Assembly: GCA_016777125.1 (NCBI GenBank)
Contig: JADHSC010000002.1
Location: forward strand, 80,980-144,979
Length of the DNA stretch: 64,000 nucleotides
Source: Candidatus Poseidoniaceae archaeon
Lineage (GTDB): Archaea; Thermoplasmatota; Poseidoniia; Poseidoniales; Poseidoniaceae
Reading direction: 5' to 3'
The translations under genes and the position numbers were made by a program. Shown piece after piece: positions 36,813-44,400 of this stretch (position 1 is its first letter; every line of letters begins with the position of its first letter). The notes under the pieces are model-generated. The model searched no databases. It was not told the DNA's origin and saw only the letters and a list, made by a program, of their open reading frames with translations.

Positions 36813-37502
36813 TCACTCTTCTTCTTCTTGTTCCCAGCGAGAAACTGTTTCAACGATCATTGGATCGTCTTCGCCTACTTTGTACAAGTATTCTGGAGGA
36901 ACTTCATCAGTCAGATAGACTGTCGTTCCAGCACGGTAAATGGTGTGGCCATCGGCGACAGCACGAACTGTGTCAACTTCAATGATTGTAGGACGGCTGA
37001 TTCTAACGTGCCCTGCTTCCAAAGCATTGACGATTGTTTTTGATAAGTGAATGTGGTTTCGGTTTCCTGATGTGATACCCAATTGTACAATCGCTTCTGC
37101 TTCAGTTGGTTCACAAGGCCAGTAAAGAGCCTCTGGAATATCATCGGTTGGCAGGTCAAGTTCAATTTCAATGGAATGACCATAGGTCGCTCGAATCATT
37201 TCACCTTCGACTTGGTAACGTCCTTTTTCATCAGCATTAGCGATGGCTTCGAAGTGCCATCCACGGAGCCAATGATAATGGCGGCGTTGTCCCGAAATTG
37301 AATCTGCTAGTTCACGAGTACTTACCCATCCGTTGATGTCCATTTCAACATTGAACTTTTCTGGAGCGTGTCTCAAAACGAGAGCAAGCATACGACCGAG
37401 GCTTCCCGATTCTCGATCACTCATGATGAATTTTCCTTCTTCGTTACAGACAGGGCAGTTTGTACCACTAAAGTGTCCGTGCTTCTTACATTGGCGCAGC
37501 AT
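36813..37502 (-). CDS. kptA: Probable RNA 2'-phosphotransferase (Tpt1/KptA)
   Basis: Transfers a 2'-phosphate from RNA to NAD+, as in tRNA splicing of fungi; the archaeal role is unclear since archaeal splicing does not leave that phosphate. Conserved features: an N-terminal zinc motif (CKKHGHFSGTNCPVC) as in other archaeal members, LRHAPE, NGWVST, RATYGHS, RNHIHLS and SRPTIIEVD. These match the Arg-His-Arg-Arg catalytic set in order. 229 residues, a usual size. It is a single minus-strand gene between divergent and convergent neighbours. Confidence 0.88.
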   Translation of the reverse strand: MLRQCKKHGHFSGTNCPVCNEEGKFIMSDRESGSLGRMLALVLRHAPEKFNVEMDINGWVSTRELADSISGQRRHYHWLRGWHFEAIANADEKGRYQVEGEMIRATYGHSIEIELDLPTDDIPEALYWPCEPTEAEAIVQLGITSGNRNHIHLSKTIVNALEAGHVRISRPTIIEVDTVRAVADGHTIYRAGTTVYLTDEVPPEYLYKVGEDDPMIVETVSRWEQEEEE

Positions 37503-37586
37503 AGTTACAGCCTATCGCCTTTCATTCATGAACCCTGCGGGTGATTGAACCGACTCAATCAAATGCTAGTTTGAACTCGCAACGTC

Positions 37587-38756
37587 ATGGTCGATGTTGC
37601 AATGGTCGGTGCTGGTCAAACAAAATTTGGCAACCATCCATTAGGCCTCAAAGGCATGTGGTCAGAGGCTATCGAGAAGGCTTTTTCCAGTGTTGATAAC
37701 GATTGCTTGCCGAGTATGGTGGATGAGGCGTTCATCGGTAGTATTGCTTTTGGTGGATCACAATTAGGCAATACAGCAGCTCTCTTAACCGAACATTCTG
37801 GCATGGACGGTGTAAGTGTACGACGGGTCGAAAATGCATGTGCATCGTCTGGTTTCGCCCTTCGAGATGCATGGATGACAATCAAAAGCGGACAGGCAGA
37901 TATCGTCGTTGCCGGTGGAATTGAAAAAATGAATGATTTATCAGCCGAAAGGAAGCGATACTGGCTTGGAGTTTCTGGCGACACGGAATGGGAACGTTTG
38001 GCAGGACTTACATTCCCTGGCACTTATGCGTTAACTGCTCGACGTTACTTTCACGAGTTTGAATCAACACATGATGACCTTGTCCATGTATCTGTGAAGA
38101 ACCACATGCATGGCTTTGACAATGAAGTCGCTCATTTACGCAAAGATGTCTCGTTTGAGAAAGCAAGTTCTGGAGCGATGGTTGCCGATCCGCTCACTCT
38201 TTACGACTGTTGCCCAACATCAGACGGTGCTTCCGCAGTTATTCTCGTAGCAGACCATCTCGCTCATCAGTTTACTGATACGCCAATTTGGGTCAAAGGG
38301 TCTGGAGCAGGTTCAGATAAATTAGCCCTGCATGACAGGCCGAGTTTAACACAACTACGAGCAACTCAATTGGCATCTCAAAAAGCATACTCAATCGCCA
38401 ATATTCAGCCGAACCAAATCGACTTGGCTGAAGTCCATGACTGTTTCACAATTGCAGAAGTTCTCGCCACAGAAGACCTTGGATTTGCAGGACGTGGGGA
38501 GGGAGGACGCTTTGCACGTGATGGTCAAGGTCGGCGAAATGAAGGTGATGTTACAATTAATGCAAGTGGAGGACTGAAATCAAAAGGCCACCCACTTGGT
38601 GCAACAGGAACTGGACAAGCGGTCGAAGTCTTCAAACAATTACGACATCAAGTAGAATCACCACGACAAGTACGTGATGCTGAAGTTGGCTTGACACATA
38701 ATGTAGGAGGCTCAGGAGCAACCTGTGCCGTTCATATCTTTGGGAGGGAGAGATAA
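37587..38756 (+). CDS. Archaeal thiolase (SCP-x/acetoacetyl-CoA thiolase type)
   Basis: Thiolase, 389 residues. The reactive cysteine is Cys85 in ENACASSGFAL, and HDCFTIAE and GHPLGATG supply the His residues. Archaeal members form a complex with a DUF35 protein and HMG-CoA synthase to make HMG-CoA for the mevalonate route. Here the next gene, sharing one base (TAATG), is DUF35-like, which supports this reading. HMG-CoA synthase is not adjacent. A role in fatty-acid breakdown is possible too. Confidence 0.88.
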   Translation: MVDVAMVGAGQTKFGNHPLGLKGMWSEAIEKAFSSVDNDCLPSMVDEAFIGSIAFGGSQLGNTAALLTEHSGMDGVSVRRVENACASSGFALRDAWMTIKSGQADIVVAGGIEKMNDLSAERKRYWLGVSGDTEWERLAGLTFPGTYALTARRYFHEFESTHDDLVHVSVKNHMHGFDNEVAHLRKDVSFEKASSGAMVADPLTLYDCCPTSDGASAVILVADHLAHQFTDTPIWVKGSGAGSDKLALHDRPSLTQLRATQLASQKAYSIANIQPNQIDLAEVHDCFTIAEVLATEDLGFAGRGEGGRFARDGQGRRNEGDVTINASGGLKSKGHPLGATGTGQAVEVFKQLRHQVESPRQVRDAEVGLTHNVGGSGATCAVHIFGRER

Positions 38757-39556
38757 TGCCTATCTCAAAATCTTCTGTTGAGAACGTAATCTTTGCAACC
38801 AGTGCCTATGGTGATCGATGGGCAGGTCCTGATGGAGATCGACTCACAATCGCTTTGCAACTCCTACAGTCAGAGACTGCATCGACGATTCAAATCGATT
38901 CCTTTGTAGAATCACTTGAGTATACGCCGAGTACTGCGGTCTCTTCAATTATCGAATCGACAACCGATTGGAAAGTAGACTCGGATGGACAATATCATTT
39001 GATTGCATCCAATTCATCATTCATTGTAGCCCTTACAAAAGATGAACATATTTCACAATGGCCAGACTTATCTCTTGGGAAAATGATTGATGAAGATCAT
39101 AAAAATTCAATCCATGGGGCATGGAAAAAAGAAGTCGCTGGCGTAAGTCAAGGTGCCTACGTATCCCAATCCCAGCATAGGCTTGCCATGCCATCACGCC
39201 TTGGTTTACATGCTCAAGAAGACGCTTCTACCATCGTCTGGCCGCCTCGACAACTCAATGCAGAAGGAGAACGAATCGCTCCAGCATCAAACAAACTGGA
39301 CAATCGTGCATCCATCCTAACTTGGACAAGACTAAGTGCAGCGGGAGCCCCTTCCGAATTCTCATTGAGAGCTCCATTACTCGGTGGAGTATCCACGGTT
39401 CTTGTTGAATTTTCATCAGGGCCAAAAGGAGTATTCATGCTTGCAGATGATGAAGATGGACAGGCATCGATAGGCCAAGAAGTCTCATTTGAGGTACGAC
39501 GCTTGTATGGTCAAGATGAACTGATCCACTACGGACTCAAAGCACTTCTGATTTAA
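38756..39556 (+). CDS. DUF35/OB-fold thiolase partner, cysteine-free variant
   Basis: 266 residues. The C-terminal 120 residues have the DUF35 OB-fold pattern: SILTWTRLSAAGAPSEFS, a middle strand region and a closing VRRLY stretch. The rubredoxin-like zinc ribbon that normally precedes the OB fold should hold four cysteines, but this protein has none at all. The N-terminal 130 residues have no match I can name. It follows the thiolase by a one-base overlap, which fixes its role as a partner. In characterised complexes the DUF35 subunit bridges thiolase and HMG-CoA synthase. Confidence 0.72.
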   Translation: MPISKSSVENVIFATSAYGDRWAGPDGDRLTIALQLLQSETASTIQIDSFVESLEYTPSTAVSSIIESTTDWKVDSDGQYHLIASNSSFIVALTKDEHISQWPDLSLGKMIDEDHKNSIHGAWKKEVAGVSQGAYVSQSQHRLAMPSRLGLHAQEDASTIVWPPRQLNAEGERIAPASNKLDNRASILTWTRLSAAGAPSEFSLRAPLLGGVSTVLVEFSSGPKGVFMLADDEDGQASIGQEVSFEVRRLYGQDELIHYGLKALLI

Positions 39557-39608
39557 TTTCTAACCTCTCGATAGAAGCCTTCATAGAAAGATTCGCTAGT
39601 GGCGATGC

Positions 39609-40625
39609 ATGGCTGGCTTTGGTGGCATCCGTAAAGGTCGAAATGAAGCGATTGAGAACATCTCTGTACAAGACGAAGGTGATTGTGCACGTTGTGGTGG
39701 GGAAAGCCAACCATCTACAATGGATGGATACCTCACCTGTAGTCGTTGTTCTTACGAATGGAAAGATCCAAACTATGTTTCTAAAAAGACAAGAGGACCA
39801 CCACCAAATCATCGTAGAGATAACGAATTGATTCAAGAATTCAAGAATGAAATGGAACGAGGAGACCTCAAAGGCATTCTCGGAGTCGATTCCAACCTCT
39901 CAGAAGCACAAGAAAAGTCTCTGCAACGATTGGAAGATAAGTGGATGACTGGAATGCAAGGGCACTACAACGCTGCTTCTGAAGATAGAAAACCACTTAT
40001 GATCAGTTTTGATGATGATGACAACATTGTTTCCACTGAAGTGGCAGCATTAACCATCGTATCAAACGGATTTGATGGCGGTGAAGAAATACGACTCGAA
40101 TATCCAGGTAGAGGAACTGAATTTTATGCATACAACGAGAAAAGTTCTACAGGTTGGAGGCGAGGAGATTCCAGCGAATCGACAGCTCGCTCGATTTGTA
40201 ACGTTATTAATCGCTCATCTGAACTTGTTTATGCAAACTTGAATGGAAATCGAATCTCCTTTGAATTACGTGGTGATGACTTGAAACCAGAATCCTTAGT
40301 CTTGTTTGTCGATGACCCTGGTGGCCAAGATATCGTGGCTGAGAAGGGTGGAGTCATCCTCGATTTCAGAGACGTGACTGTATGGGATGATTATCGCAAC
40401 GTTGTCGCTCTTGTTTTGGAAGATGGAATCATCTCGCCAAGTGAAGATCAGATGCTTTGGGTTATGCGCCAACAACTTGGAATCGAAGAAGAACAACATG
40501 TTGCTCTTGTTTTGGAAATGTTTGGAGATAACGCATTGAAAGAATGTCCCAATTGCAATAACATGGGACAACTGTACCCTGAGTACTCAGCATGGTACTG
40601 CCAGGCTTGCGAAAGTTGGCTTTGA
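39609..40625 (+). CDS. Protein with N- and C-terminal zinc ribbons, unknown function
   Basis: 338 residues. A TFIIB-like ribbon CARC...CSRCSYEW is near residue 27-50 and a second, CPNC...CQAC, ends the protein. Between them lie a charged helical segment and a beta-rich region. Toward the C-terminus, a helical part (ISPSEDQMLWVMRQQLGIEEEQ) resembles the calcium-binding or TerB-like helical fold in style, a weak likeness. No membrane segment. It is upstream of the actin-like gene by 108 bp on the same strand, and the two may belong together. Confidence 0.6.
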   Translation: MAGFGGIRKGRNEAIENISVQDEGDCARCGGESQPSTMDGYLTCSRCSYEWKDPNYVSKKTRGPPPNHRRDNELIQEFKNEMERGDLKGILGVDSNLSEAQEKSLQRLEDKWMTGMQGHYNAASEDRKPLMISFDDDDNIVSTEVAALTIVSNGFDGGEEIRLEYPGRGTEFYAYNEKSSTGWRRGDSSESTARSICNVINRSSELVYANLNGNRISFELRGDDLKPESLVLFVDDPGGQDIVAEKGGVILDFRDVTVWDDYRNVVALVLEDGIISPSEDQMLWVMRQQLGIEEEQHVALVLEMFGDNALKECPNCNNMGQLYPEYSAWYCQACESWL

Positions 40626-40640
40626 CCATCATTCTATAGA

Positions 40641-40659
40641 AAATAGAGTCGACCTATTT
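40641..40659. promoter_or_regulatory. Inverted repeat upstream of the actin-like gene
   Basis: AAATAG (40641-40646) and CTATTT (40654-40659) flank AGTCGAC, whose last six bases (GTCGAC) are themselves palindromic. A near-symmetric 19-bp site in the 108-bp gap before the actin-like gene could be an operator. No TATA box is obvious beside it. Confidence 0.25.
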
Positions 40660-40733
40660 CTGCTCCATTTTAAGGGAGTTGAGAGAGGGATGCTTCATAA
40701 AGTGGGCGGATGTCCGTAAAATAGGCGAACGCT

Positions 40734-41759
40734 ATGGCTGAAGACGTATTGTATATTGGAATTGACTTGGGGACTTTCCGCTCCGTAATGGTTTCATCAG
40801 GAAATCACGAAGAAGAAGAACTCACTGTAATTGGAACACCAAAAGATCCAATTGCTCGAAACTTTTTGAAGAGAGATGTTCTCTTTGGAGAAGAAGCACT
40901 CAAGAACAGATTGGCTCTCAATCTATTCAGACCTCTTGAACTTGGTGTCATCAAAGATACAAAAGAAGATAGAGAATTCATTGCTCACTTCATTACCCAC
41001 CTTATTGGGCTATCCGATCCTGAAGACCACGACCGTGTTGTCGCAGTTATTGGAGCACCAGCTGAAGCAAGCCACGTTGACAAGACCGCAATCTTCGATG
41101 CTGCTGCAGGATCAGTTAACGCTGCTATGATTATTTCAGAGCCGTTCGCTGTTGCATATGCTCTTGACATGATTGAGCACACACTCGTTATCGACATCGG
41201 AGCAGGAACAACTGACCTTTGCCGTGTTTACGGAACTATTCCAGGACCTGGTGACCAAATGCACACTGGATATGCTGGAGACTACGTTGACGCTCAAATC
41301 ATCAAGGAAGTTCAATCCAAGTACAATGGGGCTCAAATCACCAAGGATATGGCTCGCCGATGGAAGGAACAATACTCCTTTGTTTCCACATCCACTCCTG
41401 ATGGCCCGATTATGGTAGATTTCTCTATTGAAGGAAAGGCAATGAATCTGGACATCACTGATTGCATGCAACGTGCTTGTGAATCAATCGTTGAACCAAT
41501 CGTTGAGAACGTCAAGAAACTTATCGCTACCTCCAACCCGGAATACCACAACGAGTTCCGCCGAAATATGGTTCTCGCTGGTGGCGGATCAGGAATTCGT
41601 GGACTCGGTGCTCTCATCGAACGCCGACTCTCCGACATGGGCGATGTCAACGTACACGTTGTCGATGACCCAGTCAGACTCGGTGCAATGGGTGGCCTCA
41701 GACTCGCTATGGAAGTTCCAGAAGAGATGTGGAAGAACCTCACACTGGCTTCAACATGA
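40734..41759 (+). CDS. MamK/MreB-like actin-family protein
   Basis: Actin-fold ATPase, 341 residues. The phosphate-1 motif IGIDLGT is at residues 8-14, phosphate-2 DIGAGTTD at 154-161 and the adenosine motif AGGGSGIRG begins at 282. From memory, several stretches look closer to bacterial MamK than to MreB: a PKDPIARNFL stretch after the first strand, GTIPGPGDQ, AGDYVDAQ and SNPEYHNEF. There is no DnaK substrate domain. It probably forms cytoplasmic filaments. The next gene starts 11 bp downstream and encodes a membrane protein, then a sirtuin at 6 bp, so it heads an operon. No magnetosome genes are visible. MamK-likeness needs a search to confirm. Confidence 0.85.
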   Translation: MAEDVLYIGIDLGTFRSVMVSSGNHEEEELTVIGTPKDPIARNFLKRDVLFGEEALKNRLALNLFRPLELGVIKDTKEDREFIAHFITHLIGLSDPEDHDRVVAVIGAPAEASHVDKTAIFDAAAGSVNAAMIISEPFAVAYALDMIEHTLVIDIGAGTTDLCRVYGTIPGPGDQMHTGYAGDYVDAQIIKEVQSKYNGAQITKDMARRWKEQYSFVSTSTPDGPIMVDFSIEGKAMNLDITDCMQRACESIVEPIVENVKKLIATSNPEYHNEFRRNMVLAGGGSGIRGLGALIERRLSDMGDVNVHVVDDPVRLGAMGGLRLAMEVPEEMWKNLTLAST

Positions 41760-41770
41760 TTGTGGTCTAG

Positions 41771-42445
41771 ATGAACAAACCTTTGACAATCACTGGACTA
41801 AGTATTGCATTGGTTTTTGCGATAGTTATGGTTATTGGCTTTGTTGGTGTCATGAGTTATTCTCCTAATTCGGATAACATAATTCACGATACTCGGGAGG
41901 ATGGAACCACATTTGTTAATGGTGATTATTCGCTTCCAGATGTTTTCGCAGTTGGCGATGTTGATTGTTCAACATTTGAAATCAAGGTGATCTCTCAAGA
42001 TGCTGAAGGAGATGTATTTCAGGAAGATGTGTTTTACAGAGACTGTGATGCTGAATTCGGAGATTCTGATTATACATATTTGGGCGACATCGACACTGAT
42101 GGAGGCAACTACATTTTGGAAATTGAAGGAGATATCGTCATCATTGATTCTGGTGATTTGATCATTCCAGGGTTAGCCATGTCAGGCGGTGCGGGTTGCT
42201 GTTGCCTTGGCTCCATCTTGGGAATTATTGGGTTGATTATTGGAAAACCAAAACCACAAGTTCTGATGGTTCAACCAGATGGATCAGTAGTTGCAGTACA
42301 AGGACAAGTTGTCCAACAATCAATGGATGGTCAGATTATTACTCAACCGCAACAAATTGCAACTCAACCCCAGCAATATATCCCTGAACCGCAAGAGACA
42401 GTTGTTGAAGAGTATAGTTTCGAACAAAAGAACGAGTGGCAGTAG
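41771..42445 (+). CDS. Two-span membrane protein with glutamine-rich cytoplasmic tail
   Basis: 224 residues: a first hydrophobic helix (about 8-30), an acidic external domain with conserved-looking Cys residues (about 35-133), a second helix with GCCCLG near 142-147, and a 60-residue Gln-rich tail with QPQQ repeats. The topology would place the tail in the cytoplasm beside the actin-like filament. No known family. It sits 11 bp after the actin-like gene and 6 bp before the sirtuin, so the three are likely co-expressed. Confidence 0.6.
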   Translation: MNKPLTITGLSIALVFAIVMVIGFVGVMSYSPNSDNIIHDTREDGTTFVNGDYSLPDVFAVGDVDCSTFEIKVISQDAEGDVFQEDVFYRDCDAEFGDSDYTYLGDIDTDGGNYILEIEGDIVIIDSGDLIIPGLAMSGGAGCCCLGSILGIIGLIIGKPKPQVLMVQPDGSVVAVQGQVVQQSMDGQIITQPQQIATQPQQYIPEPQETVVEEYSFEQKNEWQ

Positions 42446-42451
42446 ATTCCT

Positions 42452-43171
42452 ATGTGGACTAAAGAGACCAAAGTGGTCATATTGACAGGTGCTGGTATCA
42501 GTGCAGAATCAGGTATTCGAACCTTCAGAGCATCAGATGGATTATGGGAAGACCATAGAATCGAAGATGTAGCTACACCAATGGGTTGGGAAAGAAATCC
42601 TCAACTTGTGTGGGATTTTTATCAAGCAAGACGGAATCAGTTGTTTGAAGTTGAACCTAATCCGGGTCATCTAGCTCTTACAACACTTGAAGAATATCTC
42701 GATGAGATGCTTTTGGTTACTCAAAATGTAGACAACCTTCATGAACGTGCTGGTTCCAAAAACCTCATTCACATCCATGGTGAACTTGAAAAATTACGCT
42801 GTGAAGAATGTGATTATGTTGGAATCATGATGGATGACCACGACCTCACATCATCATTCGTATCTTGCCCAGAATGCTCGAATGCAGTCATGCGCCCTCA
42901 TATTGTTTGGTTTCATGAAATGCCTATGCGAATGTCAGAAATTGAAAGAGCGTTGAATCAATGTGATGTATTCATCGCCATCGGAACAAGTGGTCACGTG
43001 TACCCTGCTTCTGGTTTTCTTGCATCTGCAAAACAGCAGGGCTCATATTGTATAGGCATCAACCTTGATGCACCATTAAATTACGATCTCTTTGATGAAT
43101 TCCACCAAGGTAAAGCGGGTGAAATTCTGCCTGAACTTGTTCATCAATGGATTAATACCGAGCAAGCATAG
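42452..43171 (+). CDS. Sir2-family NAD-dependent protein deacylase (class III-like)
   Basis: Removes acyl groups from lysines using NAD+. GAGISAESGIRTFR at residues 13-26 binds NAD, QNVDNLHERAG and the catalytic HIHGELE follow, and zinc is held by CEEC...CPEC. Y57-x-x-R60 (FYQARR) is the pocket signature of class III sirtuins that act on succinyl or malonyl lysine rather than acetyl. 239 residues, usual for the single-domain form. The gene is between the Gln-rich membrane protein and a small membrane protein with gaps of 6 and 2 bp. Confidence 0.92.
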   Translation: MWTKETKVVILTGAGISAESGIRTFRASDGLWEDHRIEDVATPMGWERNPQLVWDFYQARRNQLFEVEPNPGHLALTTLEEYLDEMLLVTQNVDNLHERAGSKNLIHIHGELEKLRCEECDYVGIMMDDHDLTSSFVSCPECSNAVMRPHIVWFHEMPMRMSEIERALNQCDVFIAIGTSGHVYPASGFLASAKQQGSYCIGINLDAPLNYDLFDEFHQGKAGEILPELVHQWINTEQA

Positions 43172-43173
43172 GG

Positions 43174-43395
43174 ATGAATATTATGTCAGAAACACTAGTT
43201 ACAGGAGTCATCATATTTTTGATAATTGCAGCCCGAGGTTTTCAATTTTGGAAACGATATGGTCATGATATCGATGAATTCAAGAGGTTGTCTCAACGAT
43301 GGAAGCAAGCCACAAAACCAATAAAGAAGTCTTTGGAGGTAAACCTCTTCATGTTCGATCAATTATCAATAGCAAGGAAGAAACCTGGACATTGA
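43174..43395 (+). CDS. Small membrane protein, N-terminal half of a possible split gene
   Basis: 73 residues: one hydrophobic helix (about 7-20) then a basic helical stretch (RLSQRWKQATKPIKK). ATG at 43174, or 43183. It starts 2 bp after the sirtuin. The last 31 residues overlap the next frame and lose resemblance to a normal protein. The basic region and the start of the next frame (KTNKEVFGGKPLHVRS) fit together well if the frame shifts by one base near 43300-43345, so the two may be one protein. Confidence 0.45.
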   Translation: MNIMSETLVTGVIIFLIIAARGFQFWKRYGHDIDEFKRLSQRWKQATKPIKKSLEVNLFMFDQLSIARKKPGH

Positions 43396-43679
43396 AGTCT
43401 TCAAATGATGTTATGAGGATATTAGAATCCCAATATCCTTGTAAAGGCATAATTTATTTTGAAGATTCAAATGAGGAAGGGATTCATTTAGTGTACACAA
43501 CCATTGAAGAAAATAATAATGCGATTATGAACATCAGTGCAAAGAATGGGACTGCAATAATCGAAGAAGGTGAATTTAACATGGATCATGAATCACCAAC
43601 TGGTGTGTTTAATATCATAAATACGCTCCTTAGAGAAAGGACGAAGAAAGAAGAACTTGATGATTTGTTTAAAAATTGA
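43299..43679 (+). CDS. Soluble protein, C-terminal half of a possible split gene
   Basis: 126 residues, hydrophilic, mixed alpha/beta, with no named domain and no signal. Begins at ATG 43299, inside the preceding frame, in the -1 register. No canonical slippery heptamer (X XXY YYZ) is seen in the 97-base overlap. Options are an assembly or sequencing error, a real mutation, or two overlapping genes. It converges with the downstream membrane-zinc-ribbon gene, 1 bp apart. Confidence 0.45.
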   Translation: MEASHKTNKEVFGGKPLHVRSIINSKEETWTLKSSNDVMRILESQYPCKGIIYFEDSNEEGIHLVYTTIEENNNAIMNISAKNGTAIIEEGEFNMDHESPTGVFNIINTLLRERTKKEELDDLFKN

Positions 43680-43680
43680 C

Positions 43681-44376
43681 TTATTCTTCTTCCCAACCAT
43701 GACGAGAGGCGAGATCTCGACTTACAAGCGGGTTCTTACAGTGCGGGCAAGTGTCTGCAGGTGAAAGAAGGTCTGGACGGATAGCGAGAACTGCCATACA
43801 GTTTGGACATGCTGCAAGCATCTCTCCATCCATTAGATTCGCTTCTGGTGTTGAAACAAATGTATGATAGCCTTGTTTGTATAATGGAGAAAAGTGGTAT
43901 CGCATTCTGTTGAATGAACTGTATGATGCGTAACCCATGATCAGAAGGAAGAGAATTGAGCCAACAGAACCTAAGATGACGTAGTAGAGATTGAGAATGA
44001 AGAGTAACAAAAACAACAACGATGCCAACGTCAGGATAATGGCACCGGGCCAATACGCCCAAGATTTTCTTGAACGATAAGAAAACCATGTCGAAGTTGT
44101 CGCAAACAGAGGAATCGCCCAAATTAAATGGGATAATTGTCCCAAAAAAACCTCTGAAACGAGGGCTAGGTCATATGCAATCAAAACAATAATCAGGCTA
44201 TCGATTGCTAAAACTAAGGAAGTGCTGCGATGCGTTTGAGTAAATAGGGTGGAAAGGGTCATTGAAGCCTGTTGACCACCTGAACCTGCAAGAACAATGT
44301 CCTCACTTCGGTCCCCTGCCATACTGTGGGCTACAAGTCCCCAATCAAGAATGCTTGTATCGAACGAAGAAGTCAT
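43681..44376 (-). CDS. Membrane protein with C-terminal zinc ribbon
   Basis: About 231 residues from ATG 44376 (the frame extends to 44385). Four hydrophobic segments lie between about residues 52 and 150, and the end has CPNC...CPHC, a zinc ribbon on the cytoplasmic side. No catalytic signature. It is divergent from coaBC with only 24 bp between starts, the tightest such gap here, so both promoters must overlap. Function unknown. Confidence 0.65.
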   Translation of the reverse strand: MTSSFDTSILDWGLVAHSMAGDRSEDIVLAGSGGQQASMTLSTLFTQTHRSTSLVLAIDSLIIVLIAYDLALVSEVFLGQLSHLIWAIPLFATTSTWFSYRSRKSWAYWPGAIILTLASLLFLLLFILNLYYVILGSVGSILFLLIMGYASYSSFNRMRYHFSPLYKQGYHTFVSTPEANLMDGEMLAACPNCMAVLAIRPDLLSPADTCPHCKNPLVSRDLASRHGWEEE

Positions 44377-44400
44377 GATACACAAGCCTCTCGCAGGTAC

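Noticed and set aside
40734..43679. Magnetosome-like gene island
   Set aside because: No mamB/mamM cation transporters, mamE proteases or mad genes are near; only the actin-like gene resembles the system.
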